In this document: piece by piece, positions 1-27,798 of the stretch | How the letters are laid out: the number at the start of each line of letters is the position of its first letter | Numbering within the stretch: the stretch's first letter is position 1 | Source: Balanoglossus misakiensis | Lineage: Eukaryota > Hemichordata | Length of the DNA stretch: 64,000 nucleotides | Direction of reading: 5' to 3' | NCBI GenBank assembly: GCA_040954595.2 | Contig: CM082577.2 | Location: forward strand, 9,424,001 to 9,488,000 | Translations under genes and position numbers: made by a program | Notes under the pieces: model-generated | Database searches by the model: none | The model's input: the letters and a program-made list of their open reading frames with translations, nothing else | Told to the model about the DNA's origin: nothing

Positions 1-1415
1 TTTATTCTTGGTTCACTTCTTTGTCGCTCTAGATCTCAGACACCACTGCAGGTACAGTTTTCAAACTTGCTACAGTGGTCAAGGTCAATGAGTAGTCGTG
101 CATTGAACCCTTGAATTTTTAATTAGTCACGTGACCTGGCGGCCATATTGGATTTTCTGTAAAAATGCAAATCTCAGATCTCAGAAACTACAAGTCAGAT
201 CGACTTCAAATTTGATGTGCAGATAGTCTACCTTCTACCCATCATTTTTGTAATTGGATATTTTGCTGTAAATGTTGCAGTTTTTTTGCTACAATTTTTT
301 TTCTGAAATCTGGCTTAAATTTCAAAAATCTTCTTCTCCAGAACCGGTGATAACCAAGTGACGCGGTTTGGGGTATGTGGTCACCTAACTGATGTCTATC
401 AAGTTTGATAAGAAGCATTGTGATTGGTCGAAGATTATGGCGGCCATATTGGATTTTCGAAAAACCATAGTAAAACTGCAAAAATCTTCTTCTCCAGAAC
501 GGGCAATAACTGAGTCGCAAGATTCGGGGCGTATGGTCACAACACTGATGTCTATCAAGTCTGCAAAAGCATTGTGATTGGTCGAAGATTATGGCGGCCA
601 TATTGGATTTTGTAAAAAGCAGTGAAAAATTGAAATTCCTTTTCCTTGTCTAAAAATTGATAGCATCTAAATTCTGTTCATGGATATCAATCATCATGTG
701 ACTAAAATATGTTACAAATTTTTGGCGATTTTTCACATGACCTTTGACCTACTTATCACGCGTTATTATTTCTGCATATCTAATTCCAGGCTAACCTATA
801 GGGCTAGACTTTTGGTTTTTGATGCATGTGGATTAGTGTGTGATCAAAATATTTTGCTACTTTTCATGACCCCTTTGACCTCTGCTGACCTCATTAATTA
901 TGTGCATAGCTAATTACAGGCGAACCAATAGAGCTAGAGGTTTGGTTTTTGTTGGACATGGACCAGTATGGGATCAAAAATTTTTGTCCAATTGTTGGGT
1001 GACCTCTGGTGACCTTTGACCTACTTTCGCATATCTCAGCATCCAGAGCAGATACAGCCATGGCATTTGGTAGGATGGGACCAAAATGTAAAGCCACATT
1101 TTTGGGTCACCTGTGACACCTGCTGACCTCATTAAATATGCACATACCTAATTACAGACGAACCAATAGAGCTAGAGTTTTGGTTTTTGTTGGACATGGA
1201 CAAATATGGGTCAAAAAAATTTCCCAAAATTTAGATGACCTCAGGTGCCCTTTTACCTACTTTACTCTATTTCTGCAGCAAAAATACATACGTCCTTGTT
1301 ATGTCATGAGATAAAAAACATGATAGAGCATTCTGTTTCTTCTCATTCATACTGTGCATATGTAATTCAAGATCAGCGCTTGGGCCCGACAATGCTGCTT
1401 GCAGCTTTAATTTAC
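1..1415. repeat. Long interspersed repeat with internal tandem subunits, in a GH31 intron
   Basis: Non-coding. The first ~395 bp match, in reverse orientation, 60392-60740, so this is a dispersed element. The far end (about 1375-1415) holds a 'cgcttgggcccgacaatgc' block, and the other copy carries related 'gcttgggccc' sequence at its end. Inside, a unit of about 157 bp is repeated (blocks near 323-440 and 480-610, each with 'attatggcggccatattgg'). A second unit recurs near 780-870, 900-1005 and 1135-1240, each with 'aaccaatagagctagag' or a close variant. No transposase reading frame is seen. It lies upstream of the exon at 1635, so it is intronic to the upstream GH31 gene. Confidence 0.7.
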
Positions 1416-1634
1416 TACTAGGCCTATGTCGATGTCTCTCAGAAATTAACGAATGCTATTATACACAGTTTTCTCCAATTTTGGTAAAAATTCTCGGTAT
1501 TACGGTAGTTTTTAATACATTAACCTACAGTGTTTTCGTTGTAAACCATATTTTTATTTTCGTGAGAAATCGTAAAGCGTTGTACCATTCTCCCTTCCCT
1601 CATCCCAATCTGATATTTCTGTTCCTTCCACCAG

Positions 1635-2372
1635 AACCAACTGAATGGACAAGTTGAGACATCAAACTACGTCATGAGCCCCTTGACCTTGGACGACGTA
1701 ACGATTTTGGGACTTGACAGCATTCAGATTTCAAACGTGACCTTGAACGGCGTTGGGCTAGATGTATCACACTGGACCGTTGATGCTGATAACATGGTAG
1801 GTTGTTACCGGAAGAATTTCTTTCTCGGACTGGGTGATTAGCATATCTTGAATGATTGATTTATATAATTGCACCTGATTTGATGTCTTACTATTTCCCG
1901 TTAAAGCTCCATTAATAGCTGTAACTATGTTTTTCACTATTTTTGTTTCGTGTACGTGAAATGCCCAGCATTTACCTTATCAACACAATCTATATGTGTA
2001 CAGTCAGCATTGTTATTTTGCAAATTTTGAATTCAAGTGCGGACTGGAATTCATTTGTCAACAAAAACAATTGCCGTTGCACACACGACAAGCGGAGTAC
2101 TGGGTATATTAGCATGCTGTTTGGAGTAGAGCAAGGAATGAACAAAAATACTGGAAATAAAGCCAAAAAGTTACAGCTAATGTCCCTTTAATCCAGACTG
2201 ACGATTTTCACTCTCTGTCTTTGACCACTCAGTTCACGTACATGCCTGACCCTCTATCAGCCCTGCACACACTCACTCAAACGTTCACTCCCTCTTTCTC
2301 CCGTTGCAGAAACTGACCATAATGAATCTCCAGCATGGAATGGATGACGACTTTGTGTTGGCCTGGTTCTGA
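1635..2372 (+). CDS. GH31 alpha-glucosidase (maltase-glucoamylase-like), last two exons only
   Basis: Partial gene; its 5' part lies left of the window. Two exons are visible: 1635-1796 (162 nt, acceptor ccag, donor gtaggt) and 2310-2372 (63 nt, ending Trp-Phe-stop). They encode the C-terminal beta-sandwich end of a family 31 glycoside hydrolase, beginning NQLNGQVE and containing SPLTLDDVTILGL. The next gene has terminal exons of exactly the same lengths (162 and 63 nt) with closely similar protein, so the two are tandem paralogues. Members of this family hydrolyse alpha-1,4 (or 1,6) glucosidic links at the non-reducing ends of maltose and starch fragments. The catalytic residues are not in the window, so activity cannot be judged. 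Confidence 0.85.
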
Positions 2373-2449
2373 GAGGCCTTCAAGTTCGTTCGTTCTGGTC
2401 ATACCTGAATCATTCTATACTTTGTTACCGGCACACAGCGTGTATTTCA

Positions 2450-2455
2450 AATAAA
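2450..2455 (+). terminator. Polyadenylation signal of upstream GH31 gene
   Basis: AATAAA 78 nt downstream of the TGA at 2370-2372, a normal distance for an animal 3' UTR. Confidence 0.7.
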
Positions 2456-3110
2456 GGACACAATTTGATATGGTCGTTGTTTTGCTTGTATTGCTTTTCA
2501 TGGTTTTCTACAGGCATATAATGGCACTAGAACCAATTTTAATTGGTCAGCGCTGTAAGCATAGTGCCCTGACTGGCGTGCGGGGTCTGCTGACACGAAC
2601 AGACTGATCGCTGTATTCATAGCCACGCTCGAATTCTCCCTACCTTGAATAGGTTTTTGCTACCTAGGTTAGTGATGAAAATCTCAGTGGCCGACGCAGT
2701 GGTCGACACAATTTCAAGATGGCCGATTTTTGCCATGTTGAAGATATGGAAGTTCATAACCTAAAGTATGACTGGGTCATTCTTAAACTTTACAGCAGAA
2801 AAAAATAACAAAATGTGAAATAAGTTGAATTTATGTCTTATAGAGTTGGCAGACGTGCTTTACAGCTAGAAAAAATCCGCACTATGGTAAAACTCACTAC
2901 GTGACGTGATATGGAAGCCATAGGCCCAGTTGCTATAGGATAGGTTATCAATACGTCTGACCTATTTGGAGATGGTTGGGCAGGGCTGTATTCATCATGC
3001 ACGGGGCAGAAGAGACGTCATAATATCTAGTTATCAGATAACTGTCAGTGTGTTTTCGACATCTATCAAGTTGGCCAAGAACGCAGTTTACTTCAAGCCG
3101 TCTCACCATC
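2456..3110. other. Intergenic spacer and probable promoter/5' UTR of the second GH31 gene
   Basis: About 650 bp between the polyadenylation signal of the upstream GH31 gene and the start codon of the next. No coding exon is recognised. The copy of 'aagatggccg' near 2718 and the AT-rich stretches give no clear core promoter. Transcription of the downstream gene most likely starts here, but this is inferred only from position. Confidence 0.4.
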
Positions 3111-15046
<11,936 letters not shown>

Positions 15047-15204
15047 GCTGTAGTTGGCGTGGTTTGGTAAAAGGGCGGTGAATTTTAGCCCACTATCACA
15101 GCAACAATTAACTACGAGCACCAAACATTCACGCGTTGATTAAAAAACTGATTCGTTTCACTGTCACGTTTAGACTTTTGTATCACTGAGCTCCTAAGCT
15201 TCGC

Positions 15205-15210
15205 AATAAA
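15205..15210 (+). terminator. Polyadenylation signal of the complete GH31 gene
   Basis: AATAAA about 160 nt after the TAA at 15044-15046. Confidence 0.7.
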
Positions 15211-16518
15211 AATGTTTGATGAAACGTTTACATATTTGTTGTTTCAATTTATAGTACAGTGTAGTTGTTTGTCGAACTGAGCCTGGGCATCAACACACAA
15301 ACAGACACAGATACACATGATATCATTATCATGATTATCATGATCATATTTTGCCCTTTGCGGAGGAAAAAAGAGAAGCAAATATGAGTTTAATTCAACA
15401 GCCAAAATTAAAGCTCTTCAAAGAAGAGCCTAGGAGACAAAACAAGGGGTGCCGAAGCTCACTGAAAGGTCGACAAACTTTAGGTTACAAGCGTTTACAA
15501 CACAGGGGTTAGTATGTTATAGTGCCAATGTTGGTTATCACGAAGACCATCGTGAAAATAAAGAGCTTAATTACCACTTCAACGGGTGGCTCGGATTGGT
15601 AACACTGAGATCACGAATGATAGTATTGCTGATAAGAGACGAAATAAAAGGCTGAGACTGATATATTCATCGCGACCTGCATTTGAATGCCATGTTTTTT
15701 TTTCTTTCTCGTACATTGAGAATTTGAGCAACATTTACGCAATTTCTTTGCCACATTTTAATGTCGCCTGTTTTTTAGGCTTGGGTGGACTTTTTTGAGT
15801 TTGGTGTCAATTTTCAGGTCGATATCGACGAACACGGGGCCGATTTTGTCGGCAGACATCGCAAAAGGCTACTTGAATCCTCGGAGTTGAAGATCTTTTT
15901 TGACGCGAACCATTGTATAAATCATGCTGCGTCAACATGTGTCCTAACTGTGTAAAATTCGGTGAAATATTTTCCAGTCGCTTGCTTGACGAGCCAAAAA
16001 ATATGGAGAACATTTATTGCAGCCAGCCAGTCAGCCAATCAACAGTCTGCATCTTGTGTCTCGGTGTAGACACTCCAAAGTTTCCTCCCTGTTGCAAATT
16101 AACTATTCAAGGATTATCAACTTGACTTAACTTGACAGTAATTCACTTGAAGCAGCTGTGCCTCTAAGAAGTTAGAGATGTCCCGAAGTTAATAATATTT
16201 ACAGCGAATTGTAGGTATCAACTTGAAAACCATTGATTTAAATGAAAAATGTAACAATTTCATCAACTTCCGTCGTTCAGAAGTACCCATTCCAAATACC
16301 TATTTTGGATGTACCTGTTGATCGTCAATAATTAATTGTTATCAAAACAAAGCACAACATGAAGGTGGAACTTTATGGTGGTAAATGGTTCCAGGGAAAA
16401 GGTTAATGTGGCTAATGATTCTAAAAGGGTTATATTAGGCAAAGCGTCGCGGCCTGTCATCTCAGTTCGTTCCAGCCTCAGCACCTTGTCGATGTCTGTG
16501 GGGTCCCCCGCAATGATC
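15211..16518. other. Spacer between GH31 and carboxylesterase genes
   Basis: No exon of a recognised family. It holds the probable promoter and 5' UTR of the carboxylesterase. The frame stays open upstream of the chosen start from 16375, but that stretch has no protein-like character and is not shared with the paralogue. Confidence 0.4.
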
Positions 16519-19169
16519 ATGTCTGCTTTGCGTGTTAGCTTGTTCATCCTGGCCGGTTGCTGCGTCTTCACTTCGGCGATCGACCTCGTGGTAGACACCA
16601 CCCATGGCCCGGTCAGGGGAGTGAGGTCGAGCAGCCATTTGGAAGACCTGAACGTGACCTACTTCAGGGGCATCCCGTACGGGGAACCGCCGGTCGGCGA
16701 CTTGCGGTTCGCCAAGCCCGTCGACAAAACGCCGTGGGAGCCGGCCGAGCTGGACGCGACCGAGTTCGGCGTGTCGTGTCCCCAGCCGATGGGGTATTCT
16801 GGATGGATGAAAGAGGTCCTCCCCAACGAAGACGTAGCCGAGGACTGCTTGCTACTGAACATCTATGTCCCCAACGAGGAACCGGACGAGCCGTACCCTG
16901 TGATGTTTTGGATCCACGGAGGGGCGTTCACAATCGGGCAGGGGATGTTGTATGAGAGTACGGCACTCGCTGGGCTGTACGGCGTTATCGTAGTGACAAT
17001 CAACTATCGCCTGGGTTCTTTCGGGTTCCTCTCAACTAGCGACGAGTATTTAAAGGGTAACTACGGACTTCACGACCAGATCTTGGCTCTCAGATGGGTT
17101 AAGGCCAACGCGGCTAGTTTTGGTGGAGACCCGGATCGAATCACCATATTTGGCGAGTCGGCTGGTGCGTTCAGCTGTTCAATTCTGTCACACACGTCTT
17201 TGATCCAGGGACAAGGACTTTTCCACAGGGCGGTATCCCAGAGCGGTACTCTCAACCCTGGCATCGTTCCCCCTGCCGAGGTTCATACAAACTTTGCAGA
17301 ATCGATAGGTGAGAAATTACTATGCCCGGATGTTAAAGACCACGAAAAATTGGCGGAATGTTTGCGAGGAGTGACGATGGAAGAACTGATTGATGCCCAG
17401 TCCGGTACCATCCTCGTCCCGTGCGCTGACAACGAAATCATCACCGACCCCGTCGACGAGTTTCTATCGAACAGCATTTTCAAAGACTATGACATCATCC
17501 TCGGAAGCAACAGCTGGGAGTCGACGCTGATTCTGCCCAACTTGCCGGGACCGCTGGACCCCACCGAGAGGGGATTAGCCGACTTCGCTTTCAAAGGACT
17601 GATAGGCGCGCAAATCCAGCTGTTCTACGACGCCAACCACGACACGATCACGGACGCCGCCCTGTTCCAGTACACGCACTGGGACGACCCCGACGACGGC
17701 TTCATCAGGACGGACCAGTACAACGACTACTTCAGCGATCTCACTTTCCTGGCGCCCACGGTGCACAACGCCAGAAACCACGCCCCTGCCGTGGCGGAGA
17801 ACCAGACGTCACGCCCTACGGCACTACCCCCCGGCTGGCCCTTCCCGTTCCCCTTCCCCCTCTCCGGCTTGGAGATGAACGTGCAGCAAACCCAGCTCGC
17901 CGGGCCTAAAGACACACCACCCATCAGAGAGCGACGAGCCAAGGCCGCGGAAGCGAAAAGTACGTACCTCTACCATTTTGATTATCGCCCACACTTCTAC
18001 GAAGGGCCTTCCTATGTAACCGGGGCCAGTCATGCCGCGGAGATCTTGTTCGTGTTCAGCCACACTCTACCAATGTACAGAGCGGATATCAACAAGACCG
18101 TGACGGAAGATGAAGTAGTTTTGAGCGAACAGATGTCAACATATTGGACCAACTTTGCCAAGACTGGGTAAGTGTATATTTTACATTTCTTGTGCAGTGT
18201 GAAATGGTGCATTATGATAATTGCATTGTGGGTAAGAAAGTCGACAACTCACAGTAGTAAGAGTTTTAATACTATGTGCCTATATATTTCACGACCTCTT
18301 TGTTTTGTCTGCTACAAAAATTCAGTATGACTCGGCATCAATATCACCTGTGAACCTCCATTTGTTAAACATGGCTGAAATGCGCATCTCAGTTGAAATT
18401 CTGTCGCCCATATGAGACTTTTATCACTCACTTAGGTAGTACAACCTATTTAAAGTAGCGAGAATTGAATTGATGGATCCCGGGATGTCAAAACTAAGAA
18501 ACTATAACAGAGAAGGCTGATAATCACCACCAACCCCATTGTATGGAATATCGACAATGGTTTCTACTCATCTTTAATGCTGCATTTGAACAATGATATA
18601 CACTCGAATACTTCCAAAGTTTCATTTTGTTTGAAATGTCGAAATGTATCACAAGCCTATTCCTGAAAGCAGGTATAGGGCGGCTTATCTTCTCTTTCTA
18701 TATGTTCTCTTCATATTATCCGCCTGACTTGTTGCTTGTCTTGCTACAAAATTAGTGAACTGTACAGCAAAAATATTTCCATGATGGCTACCCCCCCCCC
18801 CCCCTCCCCTTCCCAGCCATGACTAAAAACCTGCTCTGGTGTTTTTGCGACAGAAATCCAAACTCCCCGGACGGTCAAGAATTCATCGGCGACATCGAGT
18901 GGAAGCAATTCGACAACGTCGACCAGCACCTCATGTACTTTAGACCGAACATGACGCAGGAAGAAAACCTCCTGAAGAACTTCAGGGCCGAGTACGTCAC
19001 CTTCTGGAACGAGTACGTGCCAACTCTGTACCAAGCCGTGGATGAGCCGTGTCCTGCTCAGCCTACAACGCCCCCTTGCGAAGTAAGTGGGCAGGCGGGA
19101 CCTCGACCGTGGCGGGCGCCCGTTGTCGCTCTGCTGGCGTGTGTCATCGCAGTCTATCATCGTATCTAG
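16519..19169 (+). CDS. Cholinesterase-like type-B carboxylesterase, copy A (GPI-type tail)
   Basis: Two exons, 16519-18167 and 18854-19169, 654 aa. The start MSALR was chosen because the paralogue begins MSAIQ at the same point and a signal peptide follows (cleavage likely after TSA). An in-frame ATG lies two codons upstream. Alpha/beta hydrolase fold: EDCLLLNIYVP (family signature 2), nucleophile Ser in FGESAG, Glu in SNSWES aligning with the family acid, His in GASHAAEILFVF. The triad is complete, so esterase activity is expected; the natural substrate is unknown. After the Ser domain there is an unusual PPGWPFPFPFPLSG segment. The C-terminus is a Pro/Cys-rich stretch and a hydrophobic run ending 4-5 residues before the stop, typical of a GPI-anchor signal. 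Not assignable to true acetylcholinesterase. Confidence 0.92.
18786..18804. repeat. C homopolymer tract
   Basis: Run of C in the carboxylesterase A intron, about 50 bp before the exon 2 acceptor, where it may serve as part of a long pyrimidine tract. Confidence 0.85.
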
Positions 19170-21185
19170 GGTACATCGCAGGTGACAAACTCTGGATTTA
19201 ATCATTTTTAGCAATTCTCAGTAGCATACACGTATTTTGAACCAAGTATACACAAGACACAAAAACAACCATCGGAATTAAGCTTGCTCCCCACGTTTCT
19301 GAGCATCTCTCGGCCTCATTGAATTTTACTTGCACGACAACAGGAGTGGGGAAACAACGCCAGGCCGTGACGTTCTTCCAGACATCGACACTGTATTTTG
19401 ACATTAATGGTTCATGGCAGAAAACAGAGTGCGCTTTAGCGACGAAATAATCACATCTTCTGACCTGGCAATTGATGAGCAAAACTCTTCTCTGTTCATT
19501 TACTTCTTCTCTACATACTCAAGCACTGAACGTCGGTGGTGGTGGTGAACTTTCACCCCAACCAACCTCCTCCCAAATCATGGCCTCTCTGGTAACATTG
19601 CAAGCATCTTAGTAAAATACATGTAGGTGGAGTTTTGGACCCTACGAGCGAAAGCATATTGCTCTGTACGCTTTGTGCTCTAGGAAAGGGTACCCATCAC
19701 AAACGCCATTTTTATTGCATATGCGTGACTGTATAGTAGAAATACGTGTATTTTGACGTAATTTATACATGAGAATGTTTAGTAATGCTTTGTAAATGGT
19801 CCCTTTTGGGGTTGTGCATAATAGTTTCATTAAGAAACGCGACCCAAAATAACTTTGCATTACAGTGTTGTAATTTCATAAGAGAAAACGTTTTCTTTTT
19901 TTAAATTTACGTCATAGACTCTCATGGTCAGTCAGCGTTCTAGATTGGCACATTGCTGAATTCTGAACTACGGCTCTGGTTCCTGACCCTGTCGACAGCC
20001 AAACCCCACAATTTGCAATCATTCTAACACCGAACAAAGCCTGGGATAAACAGAGTGACATGAAAGCACACGCTGGAAAACACTCAGAGTCCCCCTTCCC
20101 CTTACCACCCCGACTGCAACTTTAACATGAGTCCGACCTGTTATTCCTTGAACCGGTCGGAGTATGAATGTGGAGTGCAGCAGCCCCTAAATCAAAAGGC
20201 ACATAACTGAATCACTGTGGATATCTGACTGTAAAATTGGGAATGACGTCATTCTTCACTGTCTCCCCGAGGGCCCAGTCTGATCTCCACGTGTCAAAAC
20301 GATTATTTGCTGAGTGCGCATTGCTTATACCTGTGCTGGATCTCACTGCTGTCAAACAACAGGGGAGCATTGATGACGCTTTGGCCAATCTGCTGTGCTG
20401 ACTGATTATTGATGTCGCGTATTTTATTACAGTATATGTAGAAATTTAGCGTTGAAATAAATCAGTCAGGCGACCTATTTAACAGAACTCTTGTCTTGGT
20501 TTCCGTTTCTGATATGACGGCCAGTGCTGAAAAGAAGCCCGGCCCCGCACGCTCTCTGTTAGATATCTGACTGTAAAATTGCACGGCGTCATTAGAATAT
20601 TAAACAATGTGCCCTCTGATCTCTGTGGTATGTACTGCGAGAACTTGTATATTTAATAATGGTTAAATTATTCACACCAGTTCCGATTTTGAGAGCACGT
20701 AATATGAATGTCCAGAGTAAATGGCTACATTATTCCGAACCAGTTCCGATTTTGGTGACGTGATAAGAATTTCTATACCTCAGAATTTCCTTTACATTAA
20801 GGGATGCTGCGTTTAAATTTCGATCTTCGCTCTATTCTACCCCCATTCATCCAGTGCAGAGAAGGCGACGAAAAGGTCGGTCAACTTCATAGCAAACATG
20901 GTCTGGGTGTTACCTTTGGTAACGTATGGGTCAATTCAATATCCAAATCGGTTATCAGCAAAAGAAGGGTATACAATTAATATCTTAACACAGATATTGT
21001 ATTAGTTTTGGAAGATGGTACGGTTCACCGCATCATGTGACAACATACATCATTGGCTTATTGAATATTCCTAGTAGATAAAAGGTGACTGTGCATGTCG
21101 ACCCTGGACGGTGTATATCAACCCCTGCACCGATTCGTGTATTCACAGTCAGTCGGGAATCCTTCTCTTGGTGGTGACACTAACC
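19170..21185. other. Spacer between the two carboxylesterases, with short repeats
   Basis: No coding exon seen. An AATAAA at 20456-20461 could end the copy A transcript. A motif 'atatctgactgtaaaattg' followed by a '...cgtcatt' block occurs at about 20220 and again at about 20562. A 63-bp tandem duplication with 'accagttccgatttt' lies at 20661-20775. A TATA-like 'gataaaag' near 21077 sits about 110 bp before the copy B start codon. Confidence 0.45.
20661..20775. repeat. 63-bp tandem duplication
   Basis: The core 'accagttccgatttt' occurs at 20676 and 20739 with related flanks, about 400 bp upstream of the copy B start codon. Confidence 0.6.
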
Positions 21186-23536
<2,351 letters not shown>

Positions 23537-26500
23537 CGCATACAACATTGTTTAATGAACGCTTTATTTCGCAGATTTTTTTTCACAGTTCGAATATACG
23601 AAAAGAAACATAAAGAACAATCGCGTGTGTGTTTTGGGGGGAAAATGACATCTTACTGCTAGCGGATCACCCGGCTTCGCCGTATTCATTTAGACAGCTT
23701 TTTCAGCACGCGTAAAACTAGACTCTCTCACAGCCCACGGTTCGCTATGCTCCCTCAACCGTTTGGCAAGGGAGAAGCACCGTCTAGCGTATACCTCTCA
23801 CGAAATTTGACATTCTCACTGCAGTAAGGTTGATTCCTAAAGCAGACTGTACCCCGAAGAGAAACGGCAGGCACAGATAACATTGATTACCGCTATTGAA
23901 ATATCTGTCATTTTTTCGACGTTGGCCACTGAATAATACGGCCATACGGCAACTCAATCAGACGTGGCTACTTTTACCAACAACAGTTTGAGATACACTG
24001 ATATTTCTACAATACGCTTTTTTATTTGACAAACATCACAAATCAGCGATTTGGCTTCCGAACCTCTAGATTTTTTTATTCCATGTTTGAAATTTGAAAG
24101 CACTCCAATAATTATACTGGTTTGTAGAAGATGCTCGATTAAGATTAGCCAATATTTGGACATTAAATAAACAATCTTTCACGTGATCACATTCTCAGTG
24201 CAGAATCAAATATATTCTCAGAGGTGTGTTATACTCCCGGGGTGGGTGGTCTGCCTACCAGTAGGTTCCCAAACGACCGCCTCTTATAGGTTCATCTCCT
24301 GACGCTGTAAACGTCAACCCTTTTCATAACTATTTGACAGACTGAAGTGTCATTGGCCACACCTTCCAGAAATGGGCGTTTTCCATGGCACCAGCTGCTT
24401 CTTGCTTGGTATTCTAGTGACCGACGATTATCTGTTTTATCGGTGTCTCTGTATATCTCCTTGGAGTTCTGCCTTGTTCTGACATTTTGTTATAGCCGCT
24501 GAACGAAATATTCGCCTTTACCGACGACATTTGCCACCACCTCTTATTTTCATATGTTCATGCATACCGTGTCAAAGCCTTCTAAGCACCGTGTGGTGGC
24601 GTATTTTTTTCGCGTGGCCACCAACGTGAAAATCTGTGATTGGCTAGGCGTCAACATTCGATGGTAACTGTCGCCAAATTTGTTTAAGTGGCTGTGTATC
24701 TTTAATTCTATCCTGACGACAGTGTCATACGAAAGCAGAACATCCGGGTCATCCAGCTTTAAATTGTTGAGTTTATCAGGTTCGGCAAAGGTGCCTGGAA
24801 ACGCAACTGGGGGCGCTAATGTATAAAAAAAAATTGAACTCGCAGTCCATTTAACCATAGACTATGATTTAACCTTGATCATGCATGTTCTCGTCAATAA
24901 CGTAGACATATTCACGCATAGGAAATGGGGAGCCTTGTTACCCATCATTTATTCATTGGTGTCGAACAACTGATTTGTTTCCCCCTATCCCCGGAACTGA
25001 TGACAGAAGTCAGATAAAATTAGGCCTTACATTGACACCTCACCATCACGAGGATTATTATCGATCAGGCGCTATCTTCGGTGCGTTGGCCTGACTGTTA
25101 TCGAGAAGGAGACGATGGACAATGCGCTGTCATTCTACCTGTCAGTTTGCAATATTAATCGTTGACTCATTTGTGAGCGCATCTCTGTCCAAAGTTGACC
25201 GGCGATTGCACCAGGACAAGGTCAACGAACAGGCCGCTGCCGGTCAGTTTGGTCAATTTGGAAGGTGTGGAGAATTTCCAGAACATTGAAAGGACCTCAT
25301 GTATACAGTCGAACATGTCTATAGTGGCCAGCAGTCCTGAATTGGCCTTTATAGACAGGTGGCCTTTATTATAGAATGGCCAATTAATGTACATGTAATT
25401 TGCGCAGGGACTTAACAAAGTGGCCATATATAAAAAGGTGACCACTGTAAGAGGTGGTCACTAACATGGTTTGACTGTACATGTACATGCAACACTCTTG
25501 CTGACATGGTTGATGCATGTATTAGATTTAATACTCGCTTCGTGGCTCAAGTCGAGTACACAGGTGTATCCTATAGATAGTTCGAATAGTTCGAACTGCA
25601 CTTCCTTTACATGGCTGGGGTTCAGCCACAGAAAAATAACCTATATGATGTCTGTCTTCTCACTCAACATAATGTGACCGCGCGCTCGGCTGTGTAGAAG
25701 TATGTGGAAACAGACATCGGTCTGACGCGTGCATCTTTTGCCAAAAAAGCAGGTCAACATTTGAATGCAGGGGGGGGGGGGGGCGAAGATTACGGAGAAG
25801 TATTTGGCGGGTCTGGGAATATCACTTGACGGTACCATCCTGGCTTGGACTTTTTACCTTGAAGTCAGTGATAAAAATAAACCGAATAACAAACTCAACT
25901 CCTCGACCTATCTCTGAGCGCAGTGGATGATTGACCCCTGGAGATTTCTGCTGACGTTCGCATTTCAATGAGTAAAATCATGACGGACATGACTAAACCA
26001 GAAATAAAATCAAACGAACGAACTTACAATTACGAATAAAAGCTGTTACAGAATACTCATAATCTTGACTGTAAACGTAAAAAATTGCAGGGACCACGCT
26101 GAAATAACAGTCTCGCCATGAAAAAACCCAAAGGCACTACATACCAGTACTTATATCTACGTCTACCTTTCCCTGGCCATATATGTCGACCGAGCGCACA
26201 TAATCGCGACAACACACAGATCAACCCGTTACCAATTGCCAATTGCCGAGATTCAGTATCTTCATACACGCAAGCGTCGGAAAAGTCCAGCCACTATGTT
26301 CGCCGGAACAAAGTCAATATTTTTTGCGTCGAAATATTAGTGTATTTTAATTTTTTATCGATTATTGTGATTTTATTTTTTCTCCAGTCTGACAAATGCG
26401 CCCACGTTGAGTATCTGGGGCTTAATTTACTAGTATGTGTTAAAGCTGGCGAATTTCCAATCAATACAGCTTGGCATGTTTTTTTCAAACCACGACCACT

Positions 26501-27762
26501 CCCAATACAACGCACAGATAACGTGACAGCGCAAAGAAACAACACCGATGCTAAATTGACTCCAATAGACTAACCATACAACGTCACAATGAAGCTGAGG
26601 TATGCTACGTTGCTACGTGGTTGCTAGGTAAAGTACTTATCACGGGATACTCCATCACCATGATGGGGAGATCATTTTTTAAAAACTCATTGGGTCATGT
26701 ATCTTATTGGATCGTTGGTGAATTAATCTGCTAGTCTTGGAAACGTCATTGCAAACTGCAGGCTCGTCTATTGGAAGCGAAGAGGGCGCTGCACCAAATT
26801 CGCCGACAAACTGTATACCAGCAGACATTGGGCATATTTTATTATGATTAACGTATTTCTTCTAGTCAACATTGATGACACAAATTTTCAACGCCCACTC
26901 CGCACTCAAGACCTTCCGGGCAAAAACCTATAATTTCATTTAATTAACGTTCCCGTAGTATCGGGCCAAAAGGCCAAAAAGATGATAATGAATTATCATG
27001 ACTGTTACCAAATGTCAAGGAGCAGAAACAAACGTTTTGGACATTATCTCATAAATGTCACCATTTGTAAGCTTAGGTGAGCTCGCGAGATGTCACGAAA
27101 ACTTGTTGCGTGCAACGGTGGCCACAGACTCGTAAAAAATATTTCAAAAATAACATACATATTTGGCCGATAATGTGTAGTTATGCACGCTTAAAACGCC
27201 TAAAATGTCTGTGAGGGCAAAGTCGCTCTAGTCCACACGATCAGACGACACCATAGCAATTACTGCAAGTAACGGATCAACTCTCAGACCTCGTATAGCG
27301 ATTTGTTACATTTATTTCATCAGAGAATATACCATCCAAAAATACAATTAAACTGTGAAGACGATTTGACCATCGGTATGTGAGAATACGAAATATCATT
27401 ATGATAACATTACGACTGCAACGTTTCCAAGAGTCACGGTCACCATGGGTAACCATCAAAGGTAGTGGTGCGGGTGAGTACATCGCGTTAGACGCCGCTG
27501 TTTTCGGGACATTGGCGATTTTTACAGTAACCAACTGTAAAGAGAAAAGGGTGATAGATCATTAATACCAACAAGTAGGCGGTGCAGTGCAGTATCTGGC
27601 TTAAAAGTTTGTACGTACTAGGAGATGATAAACGCTGTACTGTACAAACACGTGACACGTAAAAATTAAAGTCTTTGATATGAGAAGACGGCGAAATTAA
27701 TGCAAACATATGCAAAGAAATGTATTCTTTTTTAATTAATTACTTCCAATGACCGTTCCGGT
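23537..27762. other. Intergenic region, no gene recognised
   Basis: About 4.2 kb between convergent genes. No reading frame resembles a known domain, and the frames found are short and lack splice context. AATAAA at 24166-24171 might serve copy B, though it is 630 bp away. 25320-25470 holds low-grade repeated 'ggtggcc' and 'gtggtcac' motifs including an 8-bp hairpin (25438-25445 / 25454-25461). A G homopolymer lies at about 25770-25783. Confidence 0.45.
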
Positions 27763-27768
27763 TTTATT
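27763..27768 (-). terminator. Polyadenylation signal of the pentraxin-lectin gene
   Basis: AATAAA on the minus strand, 31 nt after the stop codon at 27799-27801. Another AATAAA overlaps the final codons (27803-27808). Confidence 0.6.
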
Positions 27769-27798
27769 CACGCAGCTTGGTACGTTGTCTTCATTTTA

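Noticed and set aside
16375-16518. In-frame upstream extension of carboxylesterase A
   Set aside because: The paralogue shows no such extension, and the signal peptide begins at MSALR; treated as 5' untranslated sequence.
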